Shown here in pieces: positions 18,246 through 25,910 of a stretch of DNA of 64,000 nucleotides (positions are counted from its first letter, which is position 1; every line of letters begins with the position of its first letter). This stretch comes from a gamma proteobacterium symbiont of Ctena orbiculata (GTDB taxonomy: Bacteria; Pseudomonadota; Gammaproteobacteria; Chromatiales; Chromatiaceae): NCBI GenBank assembly GCA_003058525.1, contig QBVD01000048.1:49189-113188 (forward strand), written 5' to 3'. The notes beneath the pieces were generated by a model. It was not told the origin of the DNA. It saw only the letters and a list, made by a program, of their open reading frames with translations, and did not search any database. Position numbers and translations under genes: made by a program.

Positions 18246-18636
18246 GTACAAAAGACGCTCCGGCCAGGTACTCAATCTCACGCCCTTGATTGATGTCGTG
18301 TTCCTGCTGTTGGTCTTTTTCATGCTCACGGCCCACTTCATTGAAGACGAAGCCATCGATATACAACTGCCGGTGGCGGAAAGCAGCCAACCAAGTGTTG
18401 ATGATGACACGGTGGAAGTTGCCCTGTTACCCAATGGAGAACTGCTGGTGGATGGTCGGGCGGCAACACTGGACAACCTGGAGGATACACTGCGCGGTGC
18501 CCTGCACGCCCCCAACAAGCGTTATGTAAGATTGAAGGGCGACCAGGCCGCTGCTTTCGGTGCGGGGGTGAAGGTGATCGATGCTGCACGTAGCGCCGGC
18601 GCCGAATCCCTCGATATTCTCACAGAGAAGCCATGA
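18235..18636 (+). CDS. exbD: ExbD/TolR family biopolymer transport protein
   Basis: A 133-residue protein with one N-terminal membrane helix. The segment LTPLIDVVFLLLVFFML carries the aspartate needed for proton-driven movement, and a periplasmic domain follows. It overlaps exbB by 11 bases and tonB by four. It is the ExbB partner in the operon's motor. Confidence 0.93.
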   Translation: MEYEYKRRSGQVLNLTPLIDVVFLLLVFFMLTAHFIEDEAIDIQLPVAESSQPSVDDDTVEVALLPNGELLVDGRAATLDNLEDTLRGALHAPNKRYVRLKGDQAAAFGAGVKVIDAARSAGAESLDILTEKP

Positions 18637-19310
18637 TCAAAACAAGTACCGCTTGGCGTCTGCTGGCACTGTCGTTCTCTCTGCTGCTGCACCTTATGAT
18701 TGTCACAGAATGGTCGGACAAAATGGTCACCCAGGCCGCCGTCGAGCAGATCGAAAAACCACAGCTACTGGTGCAACTGACATTTCAAAAGCCACTCCCG
18801 GAAATCATTCCCGAGGTCATACAACCGCCGAAGACCGTTGAAAAACAGGTCGTCAAGCCAAAGCCCAAACCAAAGCCGAAACCGAAACCGAAACCGAAAA
18901 TCAAAAAAAAGATCCGGAGCAAAGCCATACCCAAGCCAGTTGTCGCTGAAACGAAACCCGTCACTCCCCCTGAGGAGAAACAGCTTGCAAGACAACAGCC
19001 TCCTCCACGGGTTCAACCCAGGGTCAACCTGCGGGAACAGTATCTGGCACAATTACTGGCCGTAATTGAAGCAAAAAAATACTACCCAACAGTCGCGCGC
19101 CGCAGGAATATGGAGGGAAAGATCGAGGTCAGCTTCAACCTCTCCTGTGACGGTAAGGTATCAAAACTGACAATTAAAGGGCCACATGGCCTGTTGCGAA
19201 AAGCGGCAGGTAAAGCCATCGATGCCGCTCAACCGTTACCGCAGCCACCTTCTCAGATCGAATGCCCGCTGCCGATCCACTACGCCATGGCTTATACCCT
19301 GGAAAATTAG
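18633..19310 (+). CDS. tonB: TonB family energy transducer
   Basis: A 225-residue protein with an N-terminal helix ending in SLLLHLMIV, which holds the conserved Ser/His pair used to contact ExbBD. A Lys-Pro rod follows (a KP dipeptide run near residues 75-90, continuing to residue 125), then a C-terminal TonB domain (GKIEVSFNLSCDGKVSKLTI). It reaches across the periplasm to the receptor's TonB box. The Lys-Pro rod is encoded by a low-complexity AAACCG/AAGCCC repeat. It is the last gene of the operon, and a 97-bp gap separates it from the convergent GGDEF-EAL gene. Confidence 0.92.
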   Translation: MIKTSTAWRLLALSFSLLLHLMIVTEWSDKMVTQAAVEQIEKPQLLVQLTFQKPLPEIIPEVIQPPKTVEKQVVKPKPKPKPKPKPKPKIKKKIRSKAIPKPVVAETKPVTPPEEKQLARQQPPPRVQPRVNLREQYLAQLLAVIEAKKYYPTVARRRNMEGKIEVSFNLSCDGKVSKLTIKGPHGLLRKAAGKAIDAAQPLPQPPSQIECPLPIHYAMAYTLEN

Positions 19311-19407
19311 TTGGCAGTGTGGCGCCATGCACCGCCAATCACAGTTCATCAATTAATATGACGATGGAATCTAAACTCTGTTCAGTTTCCTGACATACAT
19401 AGCAAGA

Positions 19408-22041
19408 TCAGTCTTCAGCATCAGGGAGATAATGTTCAAATTCGCCAGCACTAACAGGTTTCGAATAAAAATAACCCTGTGCATAATCGCAGCCGGAGTG
19501 CTTTAATAACCGCATCTGGCTTTCAGTTTCAACACCCTCGGCGATAACCTTAATTCCCAGCTTGTGAGCCATTGCAATCATGGCTTCACATAGAATCATT
19601 TCCTGCGAATCTTCTTCAAGGTTTCGCACGAATGATTGGTCGATCTTGATGAAATCAATATGAAAGTCCTTGAGATAAGAGAGTGAGGAGTAGCCGGTTC
19701 CGAAGTCATCCAGCGCCACCTCGATACTATGATCCCGGAACACCAGCAACTGCTCATGCACACTGCTTTCATTCTCCATCAGCAGGTTTTCAGTAATTTC
19801 GACGACTACACTGCTTCCATGCAATTGCAGCTTTTTCAACTGCTGCAGCCACTGTTGATGCGCATTTCGGTTACGGAACTGCAAGGGCGATTTGTTGATA
19901 CTGATCTGGAATCCTTCACTGGTTCTGTCTGACCATTCTACCAGTTGCCGTATGGCCTCATCAAAAACCCAGTTGCCAATATCGATAATAAGCCCAGACT
20001 CTTCTGCCAGGGAAATAAACTCGGCAGGGAATACTGTTCCTCTTTCCGGGTGTTTCCAGCGTAACAATGCTTCTGCTTTGCAAACCGATCCGTTGGACAG
20101 GTCTATTATCGGCTGGTAAACCAGCTCGAATTGATTCCTGGATAGTGCATTGCGTAAATCTCCCAGCAATAACTGTCGCTTGACCGAAGCTGCCTGCATT
20201 TCTGTGGTGAAATAACTGAAACGGCTGCGGCCGGACCTCTTGGCACGATACATCGCCTGGTCTGCATTTTTAAGAAGACTCGATGCGTCTTCTCCATCAT
20301 CAGGGTAAATGGTGATGCCGATACTGGCAGAAATATATATCTGATTGACATCGACCTTGAACGGCTTACTGAGCTCATCAATGATCTCTTGGGCAATACC
20401 GTCCAGCCTTGAAGTGTACCCCAGTTCACTGATAATCATGGCGAACTCATCGCCGCCAATACGTGCGATTGCATCTGACTCCCTAATACAGTTTTGCATG
20501 CGACGTGTGGCGTCAATCAGAAGCCTATCACCAACTTCATGACTGAGTGTGTCATTCACTTCCTTGAAATGGTCAAGATCAATAAAGAAGAGCCCAAATT
20601 GGGCCTGCCTGCGCTTTGTTCGTTTGATTTCATTACCCAGAAGAGTGAAAAACATGCGTCGATTTGGCAGATTTGTCAGGACATCGTAATTTGCATGCCT
20701 GAGCACCAGGTCTTCATTTATTTTCTTCTCGGTAATATCCGACAAAAGACCTATGTAGTGATCAATCTGATTTTGATCATCCAATACAGTGTTGATACTC
20801 AGGTAAGAAAAGAATTCGCTTCCCTCCCTGTTTCTGTTCCAGAGTTCAGCTTGCCAATGACCGCTTTCATGTATTTCCTCCCACATTTTGCGGTACAGCT
20901 CTTTACTGTTCCTCTCAGATGCAAGGAATTTGGGATCTTTGCCAATGACCTCGGCAGGCGGATAACCGGTTATTTCGGTAAATGCCGGATTCACGCTGAT
21001 AATCCGGTTATCTTTATCAGAAATCATCATCCCCTGACTGCTTGCGCGGAATATGATTGACGCCAGCTCACGCTCGGTGATGTCGGAATGGGTTCCAACC
21101 ATGCGTAACGCCAAACCCTGTTCATTCCGGCTGACGACTTTTCCCCGGCTAAGCACCCATGTCCACGAACCATCTGTATGCAGCAGTCGATGTTTGCTAG
21201 TGAAAAATGGCGTTTTGTCATCCAGATGCAACTGCAAATGATGTTTTACCTGGGCGATATCATCCGGATGAATCCTGGATGAACGAAAATCCTGAACAAG
21301 TTCACGGTCGATAATATGCACGAGTATGTTTTCGACACTTTGATGCGTCTCGTTGCTCTTCTGGATATCCCAATCCCAGACCTCTTCGTGGTTGCTTTCA
21401 AAAACAAAACGCCACTTTTCCTCGTTTTCAAGCAATGCCTGTTCAGCTTGCTTACGCAGCGTTTTCTCACGCATCAGGTCCATGGTTCGCGACGAGAGAC
21501 TGTCGTACATTTTCAACACTGTCTCTATGAGCAGCTGCATTGAGCCACTCATCTCTTCGTGAGCCGACCGCTTGGCCTGGGTGACAGTTTTGCCGTTTTC
21601 AATGGCAAGAATCACTTTGGCCATGCGTTTATCGTTATCCAGGATATGGTAGGCAAGCCAGTGGGTCAGAAATCCGACCGTATCCTGCATGACCTGATCA
21701 TAGTCCTCGCGGCCCTCCCTGCCCCTGAGTTCAATGACATATGAAATAAAGGACTTGTGGGTTTTTTCGTGGGAATTTAACGATTCATCGTTGAGGAGGT
21801 GTTTCCGCCACACATCCTCTTCTGCCTTGAAGTGATAGTCGGCATAATCAAACAGCTCATCAAAAACCTCATTCAGGATTTTTTTGCTTGAACGGTTTGC
21901 CAGATGAACGGCAAGGTGATTGAGTATTTGCACCAGTTTCTGGTGCTGTTCATCGATTAGAGTGATACCTGTTTCGAAATTTTTATCCCACGGAAAAATC
22001 TCGAACGACTCGATTGAATTCTCTGTTTCAACCGCTCTCAT
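19408..22041 (-). CDS. Bacteriohemerythrin-PAS-PAS-GGDEF-EAL protein
   Basis: An 877-residue soluble protein. Residues 15-140 are a hemerythrin domain with its iron ligands visible (DEQHQKL, DYHFKAEE, SHEKTH, HWLAYHILDNDKRM), so it can bind a di-iron site and sense oxygen, NO or redox state. Two PAS domains follow, then a diguanylate cyclase domain with intact GGDEF and an RxxD inhibitory site (RESD) five residues upstream, and an EAL phosphodiesterase domain with EALLRW, DDFGTGYSSL and EGVET preserved. Both catalytic domains look competent, so it may make or break c-di-GMP depending on the iron site. The PilZ protein at 6.2-6.8 kb is a possible reader. It has no membrane segment. Confidence 0.93.
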   Translation of the reverse strand: MRAVETENSIESFEIFPWDKNFETGITLIDEQHQKLVQILNHLAVHLANRSSKKILNEVFDELFDYADYHFKAEEDVWRKHLLNDESLNSHEKTHKSFISYVIELRGREGREDYDQVMQDTVGFLTHWLAYHILDNDKRMAKVILAIENGKTVTQAKRSAHEEMSGSMQLLIETVLKMYDSLSSRTMDLMREKTLRKQAEQALLENEEKWRFVFESNHEEVWDWDIQKSNETHQSVENILVHIIDRELVQDFRSSRIHPDDIAQVKHHLQLHLDDKTPFFTSKHRLLHTDGSWTWVLSRGKVVSRNEQGLALRMVGTHSDITERELASIIFRASSQGMMISDKDNRIISVNPAFTEITGYPPAEVIGKDPKFLASERNSKELYRKMWEEIHESGHWQAELWNRNREGSEFFSYLSINTVLDDQNQIDHYIGLLSDITEKKINEDLVLRHANYDVLTNLPNRRMFFTLLGNEIKRTKRRQAQFGLFFIDLDHFKEVNDTLSHEVGDRLLIDATRRMQNCIRESDAIARIGGDEFAMIISELGYTSRLDGIAQEIIDELSKPFKVDVNQIYISASIGITIYPDDGEDASSLLKNADQAMYRAKRSGRSRFSYFTTEMQAASVKRQLLLGDLRNALSRNQFELVYQPIIDLSNGSVCKAEALLRWKHPERGTVFPAEFISLAEESGLIIDIGNWVFDEAIRQLVEWSDRTSEGFQISINKSPLQFRNRNAHQQWLQQLKKLQLHGSSVVVEITENLLMENESSVHEQLLVFRDHSIEVALDDFGTGYSSLSYLKDFHIDFIKIDQSFVRNLEEDSQEMILCEAMIAMAHKLGIKVIAEGVETESQMRLLKHSGCDYAQGYFYSKPVSAGEFEHYLPDAED

Positions 22042-22240
22042 GCCAGTACCTTTGTTGGGATTGAAATTTGCTTTTAACGAATGCCACCGATGGCGCTACC
22101 GACAAGGGTCACAGACCCGCAAGCATCTGATTGACATTATCCCTGTTAACCGTAACCGTCATTTCTACTGCTCTTTTTCTCTCTATTGTAATCCATAATT
22201 TACAACTTGCACCAAGTCGTAGCTGCTTTCATATTACTCC

Positions 22241-22768
22241 TTATAAATAATGGGTTTGGCTGATCGATGTCATGCTGTTCGCATAGATTGCCATTTCAAG
22301 TGCATGTCGTTGTGGATCGGGATCTTCCATTGATTCAATTAGCCGTAGTCTATCTATATATGGCGCAGGCAAACCATATTCCAATGCACCAGTGAGCACA
22401 TGGTGCTTATACCATTGGTACGGCTTTAACGTGCGATCGATGAATGTGGCGTAATAAGTATAGGCGACTACCATCTCACCATCGGAATCAATGAGCTCAA
22501 CCGTTTTCTCCTCGTATCCTTGACCTAATCCCTCCTTACTATCCAACCCTGCCTTCTCTGACTTGGCGATTTCGAAAATGACTCCACTCACAGCGTGCCG
22601 GTCGTTTTTTGTTTCATAGGCATCGCATTTGGCGGAACCATCCAGGCTTTTCTTATGAAAATGCAACTCATGACCAGGAAGTGACGCCGATGTAACAAAT
22701 CTTGCCGAAGGCACTCTACTCAGCAGCCGCCTGCTCGACATATTTGATCCATAAGAGAAATAAAGCAT
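22241..22768 (-). CDS. Gamma-glutamylcyclotransferase-like (AIG2/BtrG fold) protein
   Basis: A protein of about 175 residues. The start MLYFSYGSNM gives the YGSN motif, which binds the gamma-glutamyl group; a candidate catalytic glutamate lies in the LDSKEGLGQGY segment and a C-terminal ITSA-like region closes the fold. Family members cleave gamma-glutamyl amino acids to 5-oxoproline or degrade glutathione-related molecules. The ATG at 22768 is preferred to a TTG four codons upstream because it places the YGSN box at the usual distance. It is next to apbE on the same strand, 47 bp away, but no functional link is known. Confidence 0.75.
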   Translation of the reverse strand: MLYFSYGSNMSSRRLLSRVPSARFVTSASLPGHELHFHKKSLDGSAKCDAYETKNDRHAVSGVIFEIAKSEKAGLDSKEGLGQGYEEKTVELIDSDGEMVVAYTYYATFIDRTLKPYQWYKHHVLTGALEYGLPAPYIDRLRLIESMEDPDPQRHALEMAIYANSMTSISQTHYL

Positions 22769-22814
22769 ATGAGCACTCAAGAGAAGAGCTTATTCTGTTC
22801 AGTGTATATACCGG

Positions 22815-23753
22815 TCAACGACGCAGCCAGTATTTTACTTCCTGTCCCCTCAGAAAGCTTTCGGCATTGTTTCCATGCAACAGGGCGAAAGTGGCTAACA
22901 TACCCGCCTCTGTGCAGGTGGGAGCTGCAACGGTAACCGATCGCGGGGCATGTTCCACAGGCCAACCCGTTTTGGGATTCAATACATGCCCATAGCGCTT
23001 ACCCCCATGCAGCAGATAACAGCGTGCGTCACCACTGGTGGCTAATGCGCCCTGGCGGATCTTCAGCAGGGCAGTTGCGGAATCGGGGTGATCGGGGTTT
23101 TCAATACCGATCGACCAGGCGCCATCACCACCGCTACGACCATTGGTGTTGATGTCGCCACCGAAGTTGAGCAACAGCTTGCCGCCGGTTAGTTGTTTTA
23201 GCCGCAGTAAAACCCGGTCAACCGCGTACTCCTTGCCAATTCCGCCGAAATCGATCTCCATGCCCTCAGGTAGGGTGAAATAGGGTCGAGACCAATTGAC
23301 ATGCTGCCAACCGATCAGGGGTAGCAGTGCCTTAACTGATGCCTCATCAGGTATTTCACTGCCACCGTTGAATTGCCACACCCGTCTTAAAACCCCTGAT
23401 GTAATATCGAACATGCCGTCGCTGAGTTCCCAACACTGCTGGGCGAAATCGAGTAGATGGGCCACTTCATCATCGACCTTAACGGCACGGCCATGATTGC
23501 TGTTGATCTGATGGATGACATTCTCGTCACTGTAGCGACTGAACTTGTGTTCAATTCGCCAGGCTTCATCAGCGGCGGTCTGCAGAAGCCTCCATGCCTG
23601 TGTCTCGTCTTCCTCCTCCATAAAGAATTCGCAGGGGCTCGCCATGGCCCGAAACCGCCCTCTCCAATAGTCGTCCATCGCATCCAGACTAAGCGTTCCA
23701 CGCTGCCTGTTAACTTCTCTGTTTATAGCTGACCCTACCGAAGGCTTTTCCAA
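22815..23753 (-). CDS. apbE: FAD:protein FMN transferase
   Basis: ApbE attaches FMN covalently to Ser or Thr of exported flavoproteins. Signatures are FSRYSDENVIHQIN, DGMFDITSGVLRRVW, EIDFGGIGKEYAVDRV, LLNFGGDINTNG and HVLNPKTGWPVE. A typical export signal is absent; the N-terminus is uncertain because the TTG at 23753 competes with an ATG at 23678. The metal-binding Asp that usually appears in an ADxxxT motif near the C-terminus is replaced by Gly (EAGMLATF). It ends a gene set with DUF3570, DUF4266 and TlpA, so a likely substrate is encoded nearby rather than the Nqr or Rnf complex, neither of which is in the window. Confidence 0.9.
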   Translation of the reverse strand: MEKPSVGSAINREVNRQRGTLSLDAMDDYWRGRFRAMASPCEFFMEEEDETQAWRLLQTAADEAWRIEHKFSRYSDENVIHQINSNHGRAVKVDDEVAHLLDFAQQCWELSDGMFDITSGVLRRVWQFNGGSEIPDEASVKALLPLIGWQHVNWSRPYFTLPEGMEIDFGGIGKEYAVDRVLLRLKQLTGGKLLLNFGGDINTNGRSGGDGAWSIGIENPDHPDSATALLKIRQGALATSGDARCYLLHGGKRYGHVLNPKTGWPVEHAPRSVTVAAPTCTEAGMLATFALLHGNNAESFLRGQEVKYWLRR

Positions 23754-23792
23754 TATGCCAATCCTGACTGGAGTATGTTCGACAATTCGATG

Positions 23793-25082
23793 TCAGAAAT
23801 TGTAGCTGAATTGCAGTATGATCGCTTCAACGTCCGGGAAGAGTTCCAAATCACTGAGAATACCCGGAGCCTCGCCATCTCTACCGTCGCCACTCTGCAG
23901 ATAGTACTCCAGCCGTAGGCTCATCTCCTGTTCATTTGCCAGTTTCAAGCCATATTTCAATCCCAGGGTGATTCCGGTCAACTCACCGAGGCGGTAGTCC
24001 GCCGAGGCGTATTCCGGTAAGGAGTCCCCCTCGCGCAGGAACCTGTGGTAGAAATCGGCCTCGCTTTGGAGGTAATAGCGGAAGTGTGGTTCCAGAAAAT
24101 GGCCATTATCGAACATCCAGCGGTACCGAACATCAAAAGTATGCGAGGTTACATCCCAATCATCCCAGAACAGGCGATAGGAGAGATCGAGAATATCACG
24201 GCTGAAATGGTGTTTGGTCTGCCAGTAGAGGCTCTGCTTCAAACGTGTATCGGGGCGATGCTCATGACGATAATCGACAGGACGACCATCACTTCCCACC
24301 ACACTGAGAATTTTAAATGGATCGGTCTGGTAGCCGCTGGTATCACTAAGCGAATAGCTTAACTGCATAACCGTCTGCCGGCTGATCACCTGAGTAACGC
24401 CGAAGATCAAATCAACGGTGGATTTAGTATCGTCTTCACCCTCACGGGTCGAATTAAAGGCCTCATCAAATCCAGCCTGACCGCGGTCGATAACCATACT
24501 GGAAAAACCGATCGGGATATCACCATCGGGACTGATGGTATCATTGGCGATGGATATACCGGCCGTGAGGGTTGTGTTGCGTTTATTGAAATCCCTCGCC
24601 AAGGATGCGTTTACGCTTATTGAGAGGTAGTCATATTCGGCAGAGAAGTTGGCCCCGAAACTGGTCTTGTAGTCACGATTGATCGGCTGATCCCATTGAC
24701 CGCTTAAGGCAACACGAAAATCCTTGAATGTGTCGTCGAGGGGCGTCTCATCTGGATCAACGCTATAAATGCCCTCACCCGATGGGCGTGTGAAGGTCTG
24801 GGGTTGGTCACTCGGTGTCGCTCCATTCGCCGACGCACCGGTCAAGGAATCGAATACCAGCTTCAGATTGAGGAATCGCTCATCACCGAAATCCCGCTTT
24901 GCGGTGACCACCGGTTCAATTGCGCTGACACGGTCAACTTCGGAATAGAAAAGAACCGCACTGTCAAAATCCCATTCCCCCTCCTCGGCCGTTGCATCAG
25001 TTCCCTGGATACCCAGCAGACTGCATGTTGCCGCTGTCAGTGCTGTGCGTATCTTTTTCTGTTTTTTCAGTTGCACCCGCAT
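23793..25082 (-). CDS. DUF3570 outer-membrane beta-barrel protein
   Basis: A 429-residue exported protein of the DUF3570 family (signal peptide residues 1-31, mature part rich in alternating aromatic strands, terminal aromatic residue in QFSYNF). These features fit an outer-membrane beta-barrel. Residues 78-89 read DSLTGASANGAT. This resembles the ApbE flavinylation motif (Dxx(S/T)GA(T/S)), suggesting FMN on Thr81 or Ser84 or a later residue. The gene overlaps the DUF4266 lipoprotein gene by 16 bases and is followed 39 bp later by apbE. No function is established for the family. I infer a redox role at the cell surface. Confidence 0.8.
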   Translation of the reverse strand: MRVQLKKQKKIRTALTAATCSLLGIQGTDATAEEGEWDFDSAVLFYSEVDRVSAIEPVVTAKRDFGDERFLNLKLVFDSLTGASANGATPSDQPQTFTRPSGEGIYSVDPDETPLDDTFKDFRVALSGQWDQPINRDYKTSFGANFSAEYDYLSISVNASLARDFNKRNTTLTAGISIANDTISPDGDIPIGFSSMVIDRGQAGFDEAFNSTREGEDDTKSTVDLIFGVTQVISRQTVMQLSYSLSDTSGYQTDPFKILSVVGSDGRPVDYRHEHRPDTRLKQSLYWQTKHHFSRDILDLSYRLFWDDWDVTSHTFDVRYRWMFDNGHFLEPHFRYYLQSEADFYHRFLREGDSLPEYASADYRLGELTGITLGLKYGLKLANEQEMSLRLEYYLQSGDGRDGEAPGILSDLELFPDVEAIILQFSYNF

Positions 25083-25297
25083 CCTCCACCTGCAAAACTG
25101 CGGCCGCCGCTGGAGGCCTCTTTACTGAAATAGATATGGTCATCAAGTCCAGCTTCTACAGGATCGGAGATCAACTGCATTTCTGGCTTTGCAAGCAGAT
25201 CGCGTTCCCAGGGTTCAACACCCAAATTGGCGCAGCCACCGATAAGGAAAATAACTGGAATCAACAAGACGGCGGCTTTGTACATGGTATTGCCCAC
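25067..25297 (-). CDS. DUF4266 small lipoprotein
   Basis: A 72-76-residue lipoprotein of the DUF4266 family. The lipobox LIGGC gives a mature chain of about 55 residues, which begins CANLGVEPWERDLLAKPEM, as is characteristic of the family, and ends in GGGCGCN. The two terminal cysteines could bind metal, form a disulfide with the TlpA encoded upstream or be modified. Start codons are GTG at 25297 or ATG at 25285. It overlaps DUF3570, so the pair is probably co-translated. Confidence 0.8.
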   Translation of the reverse strand: MGNTMYKAAVLLIPVIFLIGGCANLGVEPWERDLLAKPEMQLISDPVEAGLDDHIYFSKEASSGGRSFAGGGCGCN

Positions 25298-25356
25298 TCC
25301 ATTGAACGGTTAACGCAAAGAGTGATGGAAAAGGGAAATTAGAGCAAAGATACCTT

Positions 25357-25383
25357 AAAAAAAACTTAAGCGGCGTAGGCCAC
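25357..25383 (-). terminator. Possible rho-independent terminator after tlpA
   Basis: Read on the minus strand, GTGGC-CTAC-GCCGC can form a five-pair stem with one G-U pair, followed by TTAAG and a run of eight T. It lies between the TlpA and DUF4266 genes and could split the set into two transcription units. The stem is weak. Confidence 0.35.
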
Positions 25384-25414
25384 GTTCAACATGACACAGC
25401 CTCACTCAACATCT

Positions 25415-25897
25415 CTAGAATGAATTCAAAACCTGCTTGAGCACCCTTTCCCGCCGCTCGGTTTCGGATAGAAAAAAACCCACATGGGAGTCAAGAATCC
25501 GCCCCTGGCCATCAATGAGAAAGGATGCGGGCATCCCTTTCAAATCGTATTGACTGGCAACCTCGCCCGTGGGATCGAAAGCCACGGTGAATTTTGCCGG
25601 GGTTTTGGTGAGAAAGTCATCTGCCAATGCACGATTTTTATCGAGGTTGATAGCAATAACCTCCAATCCCTTTGACCTGTATCTGCTCTGCATCTCGTTC
25701 ATCCAGGGGAATGATGCCCGGCATGGTGCGCACCATGAAGCCCAGAAATCGAGCAGCACAACTTTGCCTTTGAACTCGTTAAGTGAGATGGGCATATTCT
25801 CGCCGGGTAAAGAGAAGTCAGGTGCCTGCGGATAGTCATCACCTGCCAGGAGCCCACCGCAAAAGCATAACAGATACAGATGGATAAACCGTTTCAT
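25415..25897 (-). CDS. TlpA-like periplasmic thioredoxin-fold protein
   Basis: A 160-residue exported protein (signal peptide residues 1-18) with a thioredoxin fold of the TlpA/ResA type. The active site WCAPC is followed by RASFPWMNEM, and the cis-proline side reads GMPASFLIDGQG. It keeps disulfides or metal-ligating cysteines reduced in the periplasm. It starts 13 bp after the oxidase-like gene on the same strand and precedes DUF4266. Candidate clients are the CGC tail of DUF4266 or copper-site proteins such as Sco1, encoded divergently. Confidence 0.88.
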   Translation of the reverse strand: MKRFIHLYLLCFCGGLLAGDDYPQAPDFSLPGENMPISLNEFKGKVVLLDFWASWCAPCRASFPWMNEMQSRYRSKGLEVIAINLDKNRALADDFLTKTPAKFTVAFDPTGEVASQYDLKGMPASFLIDGQGRILDSHVGFFLSETERRERVLKQVLNSF

Positions 25898-25910
25898 TCA
25901 TTATTCCCAT

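Noticed and set aside
18838..18905. Low-complexity AAACCG/AAGCCC repeat
   Set aside because: It encodes the Lys-Pro rod of TonB.
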